This document shows positions 35,686 through 46,173 of a stretch of DNA of 64,000 nucleotides, one piece after another. Source of the stretch: Gaiellasilicea sp963761905 (lineage in GTDB: Bacteria; Actinomycetota; Thermoleophilia; Gaiellales; Gaiellaceae). Both the position numbers and the translations under genes were made by a program. Where the stretch lies: positions 1 to 64,000 of the forward strand of contig CAVXIQ010000008.1 in NCBI GenBank assembly GCA_963761905.1, given 5' to 3'. The stretch's first letter is position 1, and each line of letters begins with the position of its first letter. Below the pieces are notes generated by a model, which did not search any database, was not told the origin of the DNA, and saw only the letters and a list, made by a program, of their open reading frames with translations.

Positions 35686-36294
35686 GTGTTCAACGCGATC
35701 GTGGACGCCGTCTCGGGGTCGAACTGGAGCTACCTGATCGTCTTCGGCGTCGCGCTCCTCGACGCCTTCTTCCCGATCGTCCCGAGCGAAGCGACTGCGA
35801 TAGCAGCGGGCGTCGTGGCCGGTGCAGGCGACCTCCGGGTGGAGCTCCTGATCCCGGCCGCCGCGCTCGGGGCGATCGTGGGAGACAACATCTCCTACGC
35901 CGGCGGCCATTTCCTCGGGGAGCGCTTGACCAACCGCTTCTTCAGCGGCGAGAAGTCGAAGAAACGGCTCGCCTGGGCCGAGCGGATGCTCGCCGAACGC
36001 GGTGGCTATCTGATCGTGGTCGCGCGCTTCATCCCCGGCGGCCGCACCGTCACCACGTTCACGGCGGGCTTGGTCAAGACCTTCCGGTGGCGGCGGTTCA
36101 TCGTCTTCGACGTGATCGCGGGCGTGATCTGGGGCTCGTACACGGTGCTGCTCGGCTATTTCGGCGGCAAGACCTTCGAGGAGGAACCCTGGAAGGGGCT
36201 CCTCCTCGCATTCGGAATCGCGGTCGCCGTTACGGCTGCGGTGGAGATCTATCGGCACCTGCGAGCTCGTCGGGCCGCGGCCCACCACCCCTGA
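35686..36294 (+). CDS. DedA-family membrane protein
   Basis: 202 residues. DedA/SNARE-associated family: DAFFPIVPSEATAIAAGVVA, GAIVGDNISYAGGHFLGERL, RGGYLIVVARFIPGGRTVTT with the conserved Arg, FTAGLVKTFRWRRFIVFDVI and GVIWGSYTVLLGYFGGKTFE. DedA proteins help recycle undecaprenyl phosphate or scramble lipids. GTG 35686 follows GGAAGGA. The 3' end overlaps the convergent membrane protein by 65 bp. Confidence 0.92.
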   Translation: MFNAIVDAVSGSNWSYLIVFGVALLDAFFPIVPSEATAIAAGVVAGAGDLRVELLIPAAALGAIVGDNISYAGGHFLGERLTNRFFSGEKSKKRLAWAERMLAERGGYLIVVARFIPGGRTVTTFTAGLVKTFRWRRFIVFDVIAGVIWGSYTVLLGYFGGKTFEEEPWKGLLLAFGIAVAVTAAVEIYRHLRARRAAAHHP

Positions 36295-36685
36295 GGCCGA
36301 GGTCGCGCATCCCGCGCTGGGCGACGAACGCCGCATAGACGAGCACGAACAGCGCGAGGAGGCCGTGGAGGCCGTGGACGTATGCCGCAGACTCGCTGAT
36401 GGCGTCGTCGTCGGGTGGGAGCAGGAAGATCTGCACGGTTCCGAGCACGAAGAGCCCGAAGGTGACGCCGATCCAGCGCCACTGCTTCGGCCAGGCCCCG
36501 AACGCCGTCAGGAACACGAGCAGCTCGAAGCCGTGGATGAGGAGGCCGCCGACGACACCGTGCGCGTCGAGGGCGCCGTCGCCCGCACCCATCGCGTACG
36601 AGGCGATCAGGTACGCCTGCACGAAGATGAGCAGGACGATCAGCGAAGCCAGTACGAAGTTGATCCACAGGAAGGTTCGTCTCAT
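36230..36685 (-). CDS. Small four-helix membrane protein
   Basis: 151 residues with four hydrophobic segments: FLWINFVLASLIVLLIFVQA (8-30), GGLLIHGFELLVFLTAFGAW (46-66), WIGVTFGLFVLGTVQIFLLP (71-91) and GLHGLLALFVLVYAAFVAQR (104-124). A Gly/Pro-rich tail overlaps the DedA 3' end. It looks like the DUF6220-type family, but I cannot confirm that. Function unknown. ATG 36685 starts MRRTFLW. No ribosome-binding site is obvious. Confidence 0.7.
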   Translation of the reverse strand: MRRTFLWINFVLASLIVLLIFVQAYLIASYAMGAGDGALDAHGVVGGLLIHGFELLVFLTAFGAWPKQWRWIGVTFGLFVLGTVQIFLLPPDDDAISESAAYVHGLHGLLALFVLVYAAFVAQRGMRDLGLRGGGPRPDELAGADRSPPQP

Positions 36686-36712
36686 GGCGGCGAGCCTAAA
36701 CGGCACGGCGGA

Positions 36713-36718
36713 TAGCGT
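36713..36718 (+). promoter_or_regulatory. Putative -10 for the sugar-nucleotide reductase gene
   Basis: TAGCGT, six bases before GTG 36725. Confidence 0.5.
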
Positions 36719-36724
36719 GCAACG

Positions 36725-37459
36725 GTGCTGCTTCACGTCACCGGCGCGACCGGGTATCTCGGCTCCGAGCTCGTCCGGCTGCGGCCCGACGCGACGAGCG
36801 AGCGGGTCGAGATTCGCGACGCTGAGGCTGTCGAGGCGCTGCTGCGCCGGCTTCGACCGGACGTCGTGATCCACACGGCCTACCGGCAGGACGGGCCGAC
36901 GGCGCGCGCGATCAACGTCGACGGAGCCGAGAACGTGGCGCGGGCCGCGGCGAGGGTCGGCGCGCGGCTCGTCCACCTGTCCTCGGACGTCGTCTTCGAC
37001 GGCCGGAAGGGAGCGGCGTACGTGGAGGAGGACGAGCTCTCGCCCGTCAGCGACTACGGACGCGCAAAGGCCGAGGGCGAGCTCCGCGTCGCCACCGCGC
37101 ATCCCGAGGCGCTGCTCGTCCGGACGTCGTTGCTCGTGGGCGGCGAACGACCGTCGAAGCACGAGCTCGCCGCGGCCGAGTCGCGAACGTGGTTCACGAA
37201 CGAGATCCGCTCCCCCGTGCAGGTGACCGATCTCGCCTGCGCGCTGCTCGAGCTGGCCGAGCTCGACGTCTCCGGGCCGCTGCACGTCGCCGGCGCCGAC
37301 GCGGTCTCGCGGGCAGAGCTGGCGGAGCTCGTCGTCCGCCGGGCCGTGGTCACCGCCGAGGCACCGCCGACGCGACCGCTCGACTGCCGGCTCGACTCCT
37401 CGCGGGCCCAGGCTCTGCTCCGGACCCGTCTGCGCGGCGTCCGTGAAGTCTTCGGCTAG
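36725..37459 (+). CDS. RmlD-like NAD(P)-dependent sugar epimerase/reductase
   Basis: 244 residues of the extended SDR fold: VTGATGYLGSEL (dinucleotide loop), HTAYRQDGPTARAINVDGAE, LSSDVVFDGRKGAAYVEEDE, the catalytic YxxxK in SDYGRAKAEGE and RTSLLVGG. It resembles dTDP-4-dehydrorhamnose reductase but is about 50 residues shorter than usual. No other rhamnose genes are nearby, so the substrate is open. The stop shares a CTAG with the convergent cyclase gene. Confidence 0.8.
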   Translation: MLLHVTGATGYLGSELVRLRPDATSERVEIRDAEAVEALLRRLRPDVVIHTAYRQDGPTARAINVDGAENVARAAARVGARLVHLSSDVVFDGRKGAAYVEEDELSPVSDYGRAKAEGELRVATAHPEALLVRTSLLVGGERPSKHELAAAESRTWFTNEIRSPVQVTDLACALLELAELDVSGPLHVAGADAVSRAELAELVVRRAVVTAEAPPTRPLDCRLDSSRAQALLRTRLRGVREVFG

Positions 37460-38211
37460 AAGGCGAACCGCACGAGCAGGATCACTCCGATCACGACCGC
37501 AGCGAGCAGGAGCAGCATCAGCGCCAGGATCGTCAGGCCCGATGCGGCGAGCCTGAACGGAACCTTCGGCGTCGAGCCGCCGCTGAACGAGCGCTCGATG
37601 TCGCGCTCCACCTGCCGCTTGATCCGCTCGGCCAGGGCGTCGCCGGCGCTCTTCGGTGCGTCCGTCTTCAACGGCGGGAACGAGGAGGGGCCGCCGTCGA
37701 CTGAGAGCTCGTAGATCCGCTGGTGCTGGATGTCCTTCAGCTGCGCCTCGCCGTGGTCGTGGACGGTGACCCCCTCGGGAAGGGTGTTGCCGAGCAGCGC
37801 GCGGGTCGTCTCGGAGAGCAGGATCTGGCCCCCGTGCCCCGCAGCCGAGATCCTCGCCGCCCGGACGACGTCCAGCCCCAGATAGCCCTCGTCGCCGACC
37901 GACGGCTCGCCCGTGTGAAGGCCCATTCGCACCCGGACCTCCGCGCCGTCGGGCCACGCGTGGGCGCGGAGGGCGCGTTGGGCGGCGACAGCTCCTCGCG
38001 CGGCGTCGCTCGCGCGGGCGAACGAGAAGAAGAACGCGTCGCCCTGGGTGTCGATCTCGGTCCCGCCGGCGCCTCCGAGCGTCTCGCGGACGAGCCGCCG
38101 GTGCTCGCGAACCACCTCTGCGTATCGATCTCCGAGCTGCTGCAGGAGCCTGGTCGAGCCCTCGATGTCCGTGAAGACGAACGTGACCGTCCCGCCTGGA
38201 AGCGCGCTCAT
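37456..38211 (-). CDS. Class III adenylate/guanylate cyclase with C-terminal membrane anchor
   Basis: 251 residues. The cyclase homology domain lies at 5-175: TVTFVFTDIEGSTRLLQQLG with the first metal Asp, GGTEIDTQGDAFFFSFARAS with the second, VRVRMGLHTGEPSVGDEGYL and ARISAAGHGGQILLSETTRA. After a linker, one helix (LTILALMLLLLAAVVIGVIL) near the end anchors it in the membrane, an unusual order since most such proteins are soluble or anchored at the N-terminus. It would make cAMP or a related signal. The start ATG 38211 lies 14 bp from the divergent gene. Confidence 0.85.
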   Translation of the reverse strand: MSALPGGTVTFVFTDIEGSTRLLQQLGDRYAEVVREHRRLVRETLGGAGGTEIDTQGDAFFFSFARASDAARGAVAAQRALRAHAWPDGAEVRVRMGLHTGEPSVGDEGYLGLDVVRAARISAAGHGGQILLSETTRALLGNTLPEGVTVHDHGEAQLKDIQHQRIYELSVDGGPSSFPPLKTDAPKSAGDALAERIKRQVERDIERSFSGGSTPKVPFRLAASGLTILALMLLLLAAVVIGVILLVRFAF

Positions 38212-38225
38212 GGGACTATTCAAGC

Positions 38226-40106
<1,881 letters not shown>

Positions 40107-41025
40107 CCTCGCGCGAGTACCGCGGCAGCGACGACCTCGGTGCCCTCCATGAGGTGGCTCGCGCCGTGTGGGCGCGAGACAAGCCACGCGCGCTCCCGCA
40201 CGTCGGCGACATCACGTGGGGGCTCTACCAGCATGAGGCCGAGCTCGCCTCGCCGAAACGGACGCAGATCTTCGAACGCGACGGCGCTCCGGTCGCCTTC
40301 GGGATCCTCTGGCTCCCGCAGACGCTCCAGAGCGCCGTCCATCCGGAGCACCGCGACGACGCCGTCTACGACGCGTTGCTCGAGTGGTTCCAGGGCGCAG
40401 CCGGGGAGGAGCTCGACGGCGGCCTGGATGCGCAGCTCCTCGAGAGCGACGAGGTGTTCGCGGCGTCGCTACGGCGCCACGGCTTCGCGCCGCTCGAGGG
40501 CGTCGACTGGTTCGAGCATCGCGTCCGCTCACTCGTCGCGCCGGTCGAGCCAGCGCGGCTGCCGGACGGCTACCGGCTCCGGAACGTCGCCGGCGAGGCA
40601 GACCTCGAGCGCCGGGTCGACGTCCATCGCGCGGCCTTCCACCCGTCCAAGGTCACGGTGCCCGCGTACCGGCACCTGCGGACGCTGTCCGCCCTACCGC
40701 GAGGAGCTCGATCTCGTCGTCGAGGCGCCCGACGGCAGCTTCGCCGCCTACGCGCTCGTCTGGCTCGACGAGGAGAACGGCGTCGGCGAGCTCGAGCCGG
40801 TCGGAGCCCACCCGGCACACCAGCGGCTCGGGCTCGGCAAGGCGGTGTGCCTCGAGGCGTGCCGCCGCCTTCGGGACGCAGGCGCCGACACCGCCGTCGT
40901 CTATTGCGTCCACGGCTATCACGCCGGCAGGTTGTACGCAGCTGCGGGCTTCGAGATCGTCGACCGTCAGCTCGAGTACCGTCTCACTGCACCTGCGTTT
41001 GCATCCTAACTTCGGCGTTCGCGCG

Positions 41026-41054
41026 TTGTCTTACTCCTTGAAACTGCGTACAGT
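41026..41054 (+). promoter_or_regulatory. Sigma-70-type promoter for the binding-protein gene
   Basis: TTGTCT (41026-41031), a 17-base spacer and TACAGT (41049-41054), the best canonical promoter in the window. A 30-40-base leader with AGAAGGAG ribosome-binding site precedes ATG 41095. Confidence 0.6.
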
Positions 41055-41094
41055 CGCCACGCGCGACTCTTATTTTTCTCCAGAAGGAGTGTTC

Positions 41095-42357
41095 ATGCGT
41101 AGGGTCTCACTGGCTTTGCTGGCTCTCGTTGGGGCGCTCGCCCTGGCGATTCCGGCTGCGTTTGCGAAGGCGGACGGTACGACGCAGGCAGCACCGGGAA
41201 TCACCGCCAAGACGATCACGATCGGCGGCAGCTTTCCGCTGACCGGCCCGGCGTCGAGCTATGCGCCGATCCCGCAGTCGATGAAGGCGTACTTCAGCTA
41301 CATCAACGCGCGGCGCGGGCCTGACGGCAAGCGCGGCATCTACGGGCGCCAGATCGTCTTCAAGTACTACGACGACGGCTACAACCCGGTCAACTCCGTC
41401 CAGCTCGCGCGGAAGTCCGTGCAGGAGGACAAGGTCTTCGCCATCGTCGGCACGCTCGGCACGGAGGTCAACCAGGCCGTGCAGCCGTATCTGAACTCGG
41501 CCAGGGTGCCGCACATTCTCGTCTCCACCGGAGCGAGCGACTTCGGCAAGGACTACCGGAAGTACCCGTGGACGATCGGCTGGCAGCCGGACTACGTCTC
41601 CGAGGGTCGGCTCTACGGCCTCGACCTCTCCACGAAGCCGAACGCGAAGATCGCGATCCTCTACCAGAACGACAGCTACGGCAAGGACTACCTGACCGGC
41701 TTCAAGTCGGCCCTGGGCGGCGCCAAGTCCAGACAGCAGATCGTGGGCGAGGAGGCATTCGAGGTCACGAGCCCGAGCCCGGCGTCGCAGCTCGCGAAGC
41801 TGAAGGCAAGCGGCGCTGACACGCTCGTCATCTTCGTGACGCCGCGACCGACGATCCAGACCTACGCGATCATCCGGGCGCTCGGCTGGAAGCCGGCCCA
41901 GATCTACGTCAACTCGGTCTCGGCGACCGACACGTTCATGACGACGGCCGTCGGCGCATCCAGCGCGGCCACCGTGAACGGCTCGATCAGTGCTGCCTAT
42001 CTGAAGGACCCGGCGTCGCCGACCTGGGCCAACGATGCCATCGTCAAGCAGTACGTGGCGCTGATGGCCAAGTACAACCCGCGTGGCCGGGTCACCGACG
42101 GGCTCAACTTCTACGGCTTCGCCAAGGCGGACACGTTCGTCCGGGCGATGTACAAGGCCGGGAAGAATCCGACGCGGGCCGGCCTGATGAGGGCGATCCT
42201 CTCGTTCAACGAGTCGACGCCTTACCTGCTCCCGGGCGCGAAGTTGAAGTCGTCTGCGACGGATCACTTCATCATCTCCCAGCAGCAGAGGATGCAGTTC
42301 GGCGACGGTAAGTGGACGCTGCTCGGCAAGCTCACCGACGGGCGCCCGCGCGGCTAG
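41095..42357 (+). CDS. LivJ/LivK-type ABC substrate-binding protein
   Basis: 420 residues. Signal peptide 1-24 (LALLALVGALALAIPAAFAK) without a lipobox Cys. Type I periplasmic binding fold of the HAAT (branched-chain amino-acid, amide, aromatic acid) group: KTITIGGSFPLTGPASSYAP, RQIVFKYYDDGYNPVNSVQL, FAIVGTLGTEVNQAVQPYLN, AKIAILYQNDSYGKDYLTGF and DGLNFYGFAKADTFVRAMYK. No permease nearby; the LivG/LivF-type ATPases at 63-64 kb belong to the same transporter class. As acyl-CoA genes follow, an organic acid or amino acid ligand is plausible. Confidence 0.9.
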   Translation: MRRVSLALLALVGALALAIPAAFAKADGTTQAAPGITAKTITIGGSFPLTGPASSYAPIPQSMKAYFSYINARRGPDGKRGIYGRQIVFKYYDDGYNPVNSVQLARKSVQEDKVFAIVGTLGTEVNQAVQPYLNSARVPHILVSTGASDFGKDYRKYPWTIGWQPDYVSEGRLYGLDLSTKPNAKIAILYQNDSYGKDYLTGFKSALGGAKSRQQIVGEEAFEVTSPSPASQLAKLKASGADTLVIFVTPRPTIQTYAIIRALGWKPAQIYVNSVSATDTFMTTAVGASSAATVNGSISAAYLKDPASPTWANDAIVKQYVALMAKYNPRGRVTDGLNFYGFAKADTFVRAMYKAGKNPTRAGLMRAILSFNESTPYLLPGAKLKSSATDHFIISQQQRMQFGDGKWTLLGKLTDGRPRG

Positions 42358-42381
42358 CGGCTCCTGCCACGATCGATCGAC

Positions 42382-42408
42382 CCGGGGCCGGCGATTCGCC
42401 GGCCCCGG
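42382..42408 (+). terminator. Palindromic hairpin after the binding-protein gene
   Basis: A near-perfect G/C palindrome (arms 42382-42394 and 42396-42408) 25 bp after the stop. Confidence 0.7.
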
Positions 42409-42431
42409 TCTATGTCGAGACGGCTTGCATC

Positions 42432-42437
42432 TAGGGT
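42432..42437 (+). promoter_or_regulatory. Putative -10 for the acyl-CoA dehydrogenase gene
   Basis: TAGGGT, six bases before GTG 42444, with no ribosome-binding site. Confidence 0.5.
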
Positions 42438-42443
42438 GGCGTC

Positions 42444-43595
42444 GTGGATCTGACCCTCACGCCTGAGCAGGAGCTGATTCGCGAGTCCGCGCGGGATCTC
42501 TGCCGCGCCGAGCTCGTCCCGCATGCGCAGGCATGGGACCACGCCGAGGAGCTGCCGCGCTCGCTCGTCGGCACGCTCGCGGAGGCCGGCTTCCTGGCGG
42601 CGGCGCTGCCCGAGGAGCTCGGCGGCGGCGGCCTCGACTCGGTCTCCTACTGCCTCCTCTGCGAGGAGCTCGGCAAGGCCGACTCCTCGGTGCGCGGGAT
42701 CGTCTCCGTCTCGAACGGGCTCTACGGGAAGACGATCGCGAAGTGGGGGAGCGAAGCGCAGCGCGCCGAGCACCTGCCGGGGCTGGCAAGCGGCGAGTCG
42801 CTCGGCTGCTACGCGCTCACCGAGCCGGGCTGCGGCTCGGACGCGGCGGCGCTCGCGACGCGGGCGGACCGCGACGGCGAGGACTGGGTTCTGACCGGCT
42901 CGAAGGTCTTCATCACACTCGGCTCGTGGGCGGCAATCGCAATCGTCTTCGCGCGCAGCGGCGAGCCGGGGCCGCGCGGGATCACCGCGTTTCTCGTGCC
43001 GACGGCCTCGGAGGGCTTCGCTGCCCGGCCGATGAAGGGCAAGCTCGGCCTTCGCGCCCAGGACACCGCGGAGCTGACGCTCGACGGCGTGCGCGTGCCC
43101 GACTCGGCGCGGCTGGGGGCGGAGGGCGAAGGATTCAAGGTCGCGATGTCCGCGCTCGACAACGGCCGCATCTCGCTCGCCGCCGGCTGCGTCGGGATCG
43201 CGCAGGGGTGTCTCGACGCGTCGGTCGCGTACGCCAAGGAGCGCGAGGCGTTCCGACGGCCGATCGGCGGCTTCCAGCTCGTCCAGCAGCTCCTCGCCGA
43301 GATGCACGTCGAGACCGAGGCGGCGCGACTGCTGACCTGGAAGGCCGCGTCGCTCGCGGACGCCGGCGCGCCGTACACGACCGAGGCAGCGGTCGCCAAG
43401 TGGTACGCGAGCGAGGTCGCCGTCCGCGCCGCGAACGCCGCCGTCCAGGTGCTCGGCGGCTACGGCTACGTCGACGAGTACCCCGTCGCCAAATACCTTC
43501 GCGATGCCCGCGTGACGACGCTGTACGAGGGTACGAGCCAGATCCAGACCCTGATCGTCGGCCGCGCCCTCACCGGCGAGGCCGCATTTTCGTAA
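42444..43595 (+). CDS. Acyl-CoA dehydrogenase (short/branched-chain type)
   Basis: 383 residues, normal length. N-terminal helical domain (LTPEQELIRESARDLCRAEL), the FAD/substrate strand LGCYALTEPGCGSDAAALAT, and WVLTGSKVFITLGSWAAIAI. The C-terminal helices have FRRPIGGFQLVQQLLAEMHV, VQVLGGYGYVDEYPVAKYLR and the catalytic Glu in TLYEGTSQIQT near residue 368. It forms the 2,3-double bond in acyl-CoA and passes electrons to ETF. It lies 26 bp before the thiolase and is probably cotranscribed. Confidence 0.94.
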   Translation: MDLTLTPEQELIRESARDLCRAELVPHAQAWDHAEELPRSLVGTLAEAGFLAAALPEELGGGGLDSVSYCLLCEELGKADSSVRGIVSVSNGLYGKTIAKWGSEAQRAEHLPGLASGESLGCYALTEPGCGSDAAALATRADRDGEDWVLTGSKVFITLGSWAAIAIVFARSGEPGPRGITAFLVPTASEGFAARPMKGKLGLRAQDTAELTLDGVRVPDSARLGAEGEGFKVAMSALDNGRISLAAGCVGIAQGCLDASVAYAKEREAFRRPIGGFQLVQQLLAEMHVETEAARLLTWKAASLADAGAPYTTEAAVAKWYASEVAVRAANAAVQVLGGYGYVDEYPVAKYLRDARVTTLYEGTSQIQTLIVGRALTGEAAFS

Positions 43596-43621
43596 AGGCC
43601 CATTCCCATTAGGAGAGCCAG

Positions 43622-44782
43622 ATGCCCGAAGCCGTGATCGTCAGCGCCGTCCGCACCCCGATCGGCCGCGCGGGCAAAGGCTCGCTCGTCGACGAGCGGC
43701 CCGACGACCTGCTCGCCTTCGCGATCCGCGAGGCGGTCGCGAACGTGCCTGAGCTCGAGGCGGGCGATGTCGTCGACGTGATCGTCGGCTGCGGCTTCCC
43801 GGAGCAGAAGCAGGGGATGAACCTCGCCCGCCGCGCTGCGCTCCTCGCCGGTCTGCCCGACACCGTGCCCGGGACGACCGTCAACCGCTTCTGCGCCTCG
43901 TCGCTCCAGACGGCGCGGATGGCGTTCCACGCGATCAAAGCGGGGGAGGGCGACGTCTACGTCGCCGCCGGCGTCGAGTCGATCTCGCAGGTCAACGGCT
44001 ACCCGAAGGACGCCGAGGAGCTGCACCCGAAGCTGATGGGCGAGGGCGCGATCGCGGACGTCTACATCCCGATGGGAATGACCGCCGAGAACGTCGCCGA
44101 CCAGTTCAACGTCTCCCGCGAGGACATGGATCGCTTCGCCCAGCAGTCGCAGGAGCGCGCCGTCGCTGCGCAGGCCTCCGGTCATTTTGCGCGAGAGCTG
44201 ACCCCGTACCCTCGCGCCGACGGAACGGTCGTGGACGCCGACGACGGTCCGCGCCCCTCCTCGACGTACGAGAAGCTGCAGGAGCTGGCACCGGTGTTTC
44301 GGGACGACGGCAAGGTCACGGCCGGCAACTCCTGCCCGCTGAACGACGGCGCCGCCGCGCTCGTGCTGATGTCGGAGGAGCGCGCGGCGGAGCTCGGCGT
44401 GAAGCCGCTCGCGCGGATCATCGCGAGCTCGGTCACCGGGATCGGCCCCGAGATCATGGGCGTCGGCCCGATCAACGCGATCAAGGAGGTGCTCGAGCGC
44501 GCCGGGATGACGATCGACGACGTTGACGTGATGGAGCTGAACGAGGCGTTCGCCGCGCAGGTGCTCCCCGTCTGCCGCGAGGTCGGGGTCGATCCGTTCT
44601 CGGACAAGCTGAACCCGCACGGCGGCGCGATCGCGCTCGGCCATCCCTACGGGATGACGGGCGCTCGGATCATGTGCACGCTCCTCAACGACCTCGAGGC
44701 GATGGATCGGACGATCGGGCTCGAGACGATGTGCGTCGGCGGCGGCCAGGGGATGGCAATGCTGGTCGAGCGGCTGCGCTGA
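43622..44782 (+). CDS. Acetyl-CoA acyltransferase (thiolase)
   Basis: 386 residues, intact. The acylated Cys is in VNRFCASSLQTARMAF (about residue 92), the His in NPHGGAIALGHPYGMTGARI and the second Cys in METMCVGGGQGMAM-like ETMCVGGGQG near the end. It cleaves 3-ketoacyl-CoA to acetyl-CoA and a shortened acyl-CoA (or the reverse). AGGAGAG ribosome-binding site before ATG 43622. The stop overlaps a downstream CTG start (CTGA). Confidence 0.95.
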   Translation: MPEAVIVSAVRTPIGRAGKGSLVDERPDDLLAFAIREAVANVPELEAGDVVDVIVGCGFPEQKQGMNLARRAALLAGLPDTVPGTTVNRFCASSLQTARMAFHAIKAGEGDVYVAAGVESISQVNGYPKDAEELHPKLMGEGAIADVYIPMGMTAENVADQFNVSREDMDRFAQQSQERAVAAQASGHFARELTPYPRADGTVVDADDGPRPSSTYEKLQELAPVFRDDGKVTAGNSCPLNDGAAALVLMSEERAAELGVKPLARIIASSVTGIGPEIMGVGPINAIKEVLERAGMTIDDVDVMELNEAFAAQVLPVCREVGVDPFSDKLNPHGGAIALGHPYGMTGARIMCTLLNDLEAMDRTIGLETMCVGGGQGMAMLVERLR

Positions 44783-45525
44783 GCGAGAACCTGCCGGACC
44801 TCGTCGCCCTTGAGCGGGTCGCGCACGACGTCGCGGCCGAGTGGGGGCTCGAGCTCGGCGAGACCTACGCACTCGCTCAGTACTCGTACGTCGCGCCGGC
44901 CGGGAACGACGCCGTGCTCAAGGTGACGCCTCCCGAGGACGACGAGTCCGACGAGGAGGCGGACGCGCTCGAGCTGTGGAACGGCGACGGGGCTGTGCGC
45001 CTGCTTCGGAGCGACCACGGGCGGCGCGCGCTGCTGATCGAGCGCGCGGGTGAGGACATCTCCGACCTGGCCGACGAGGAGGCGACGCGGATCGCCGTCG
45101 CGACCGGGCTCAAGCTCTGGCGACCCGCTGCGGAGCCGTTTCGCTGGATCGGTGACCATGTGCCGAGGTGGCTCGACAGGGCCGGCGGGCTCGAGCTCGC
45201 CCCATTGGCGCGCGAGCTCTACGCGTCCCTCGACGTCGGCCGGGACACGCTCGTGCACGGCGACTTCCATCACCACAACATCCTTCGCGCGGCGCGCGGG
45301 CCCGTCGCGATCGACCCGAAGCCGATGCTCGGCGAGCCGGAGTACGACGTGCCGTCCTTTCTCTGGAACCCCCTGTGGCACCGGCTGCGCCGCGACGTGA
45401 CCGAGCGCCGGCTCGCCGCATTCGCCGCGGCCGGGCTCGACGAGGAGCGGATGCGGAAATGGACGGTGATCCGCGGCGCCTATCTGCGCCCGGAGGAGGC
45501 TCAGGAGCTACTGGCGCTCGTCTAG
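44779..45525 (+). CDS. APH-fold kinase, possible CTG start
   Basis: About 248 residues of the aminoglycoside/homoserine-kinase-like phosphotransferase fold. YALAQYSYVAPAGNDAVLKV is the nucleotide-binding sheet, DTLVHGDFHHHNILRAARGP the catalytic loop and AIDPKPMLGEPEYDVPSFLW the DPK metal site. The 'VAIDPKP' form resembles streptomycin 6-phosphotransferase/hydroxyurea-phosphotransferase-like proteins. In this frame there is no ATG, GTG or TTG before ~50 conserved residues; CTG 44779 forms a 4-base CTGA overlap with the thiolase stop. The 3' end overlaps the convergent phosphatase by 18 bp. Substrate unknown. Confidence 0.75.
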   Translation: MSENLPDLVALERVAHDVAAEWGLELGETYALAQYSYVAPAGNDAVLKVTPPEDDESDEEADALELWNGDGAVRLLRSDHGRRALLIERAGEDISDLADEEATRIAVATGLKLWRPAAEPFRWIGDHVPRWLDRAGGLELAPLARELYASLDVGRDTLVHGDFHHHNILRAARGPVAIDPKPMLGEPEYDVPSFLWNPLWHRLRRDVTERRLAAFAAAGLDEERMRKWTVIRGAYLRPEEAQELLALV

Positions 45526-46173
45526 GTAGTGCCGAAACTGGGTCCAGTACCCCTCCATCGTCGTCTCCCGCGCTGGGTGGAGCGGGTCGTAAGGGATGTA
45601 GTTGACGGTCCGGACGATCCAGCCGTCGTCGCCCAGATCGAGGACGTTGATGCAGCCAGGCGCTTGCTCGAAGGCGCCGAAGTAGGTGCGGTCGCCGGAG
45701 AGGGCGTGGGAGATCACGATCCGGTTCACGCCGCCGTGGAGGACGGCGAGCGCGGTATCCCACTCGCGCGCCATGAGTCGCGCCAGGGCGGGATGGACGC
45801 GGTCGAGCGCCTCGCCGAGCGACTCGCCGCCGAGGAAGCGCTCGGCTTCGTCGGTGATCCGCAGCGCGCCCACGAACGCGCGCTCGAGCTCCTCGGGCGG
45901 GATCGCGTCGAGCCGGCCACCGCGCCACTCGGCGAGCTCCGGCCAGCGTTCGATCTCGTGGCCGGGCGCGACGAGCTCCGCGGTCTCGGCCGTGCGCGGG
46001 AGGTCGCTTGCGACGACGAGGTCGAGCTCGACCCCGGCCAGGGCCTCGCAGGCCGCGACCGCCTGCGCCCGGCCGGTCTCGGTCAGCGGGACCTGCTCGG
46101 GGCTGATCGGTCGGCCGGCGTCGTCGACGTACGACACCTCGGCGTGCCGCATCAAGTAGAGCCGCCGCCTCAT
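45508..46173 (-). CDS. Histidine phosphatase (phosphoglycerate-mutase-like)
   Basis: 221 residues. Phosphohistidine motif LMRHAEVSY at 7-15, a second Arg/Glu region (VVASDLPRTAETAELVAPGH, then WRGGRLDAI) and the C-terminal His in LAVLHGGVNRIVISHALSGD. Domain typical of broad-specificity sugar or nucleotide phosphatases such as CobC/GpmB. ATG 46173 overlaps the nadR stop (ATGA), so it is coupled to nadR and might act on a nucleotide intermediate of NAD salvage (inference). Confidence 0.88.
   Translation of the reverse strand: MRRRLYLMRHAEVSYVDDAGRPISPEQVPLTETGRAQAVAACEALAGVELDLVVASDLPRTAETAELVAPGHEIERWPELAEWRGGRLDAIPPEELERAFVGALRITDEAERFLGGESLGEALDRVHPALARLMAREWDTALAVLHGGVNRIVISHALSGDRTYFGAFEQAPGCINVLDLGDDGWIVRTVNYIPYDPLHPARETTMEGYWTQFRHYLDERQ

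Noticed and set aside
36725..37459. dTDP-rhamnose biosynthesis gene
   Set aside because: Short for RmlD and no rmlA/B/C partners in the window; kept as a generic sugar-nucleotide reductase.
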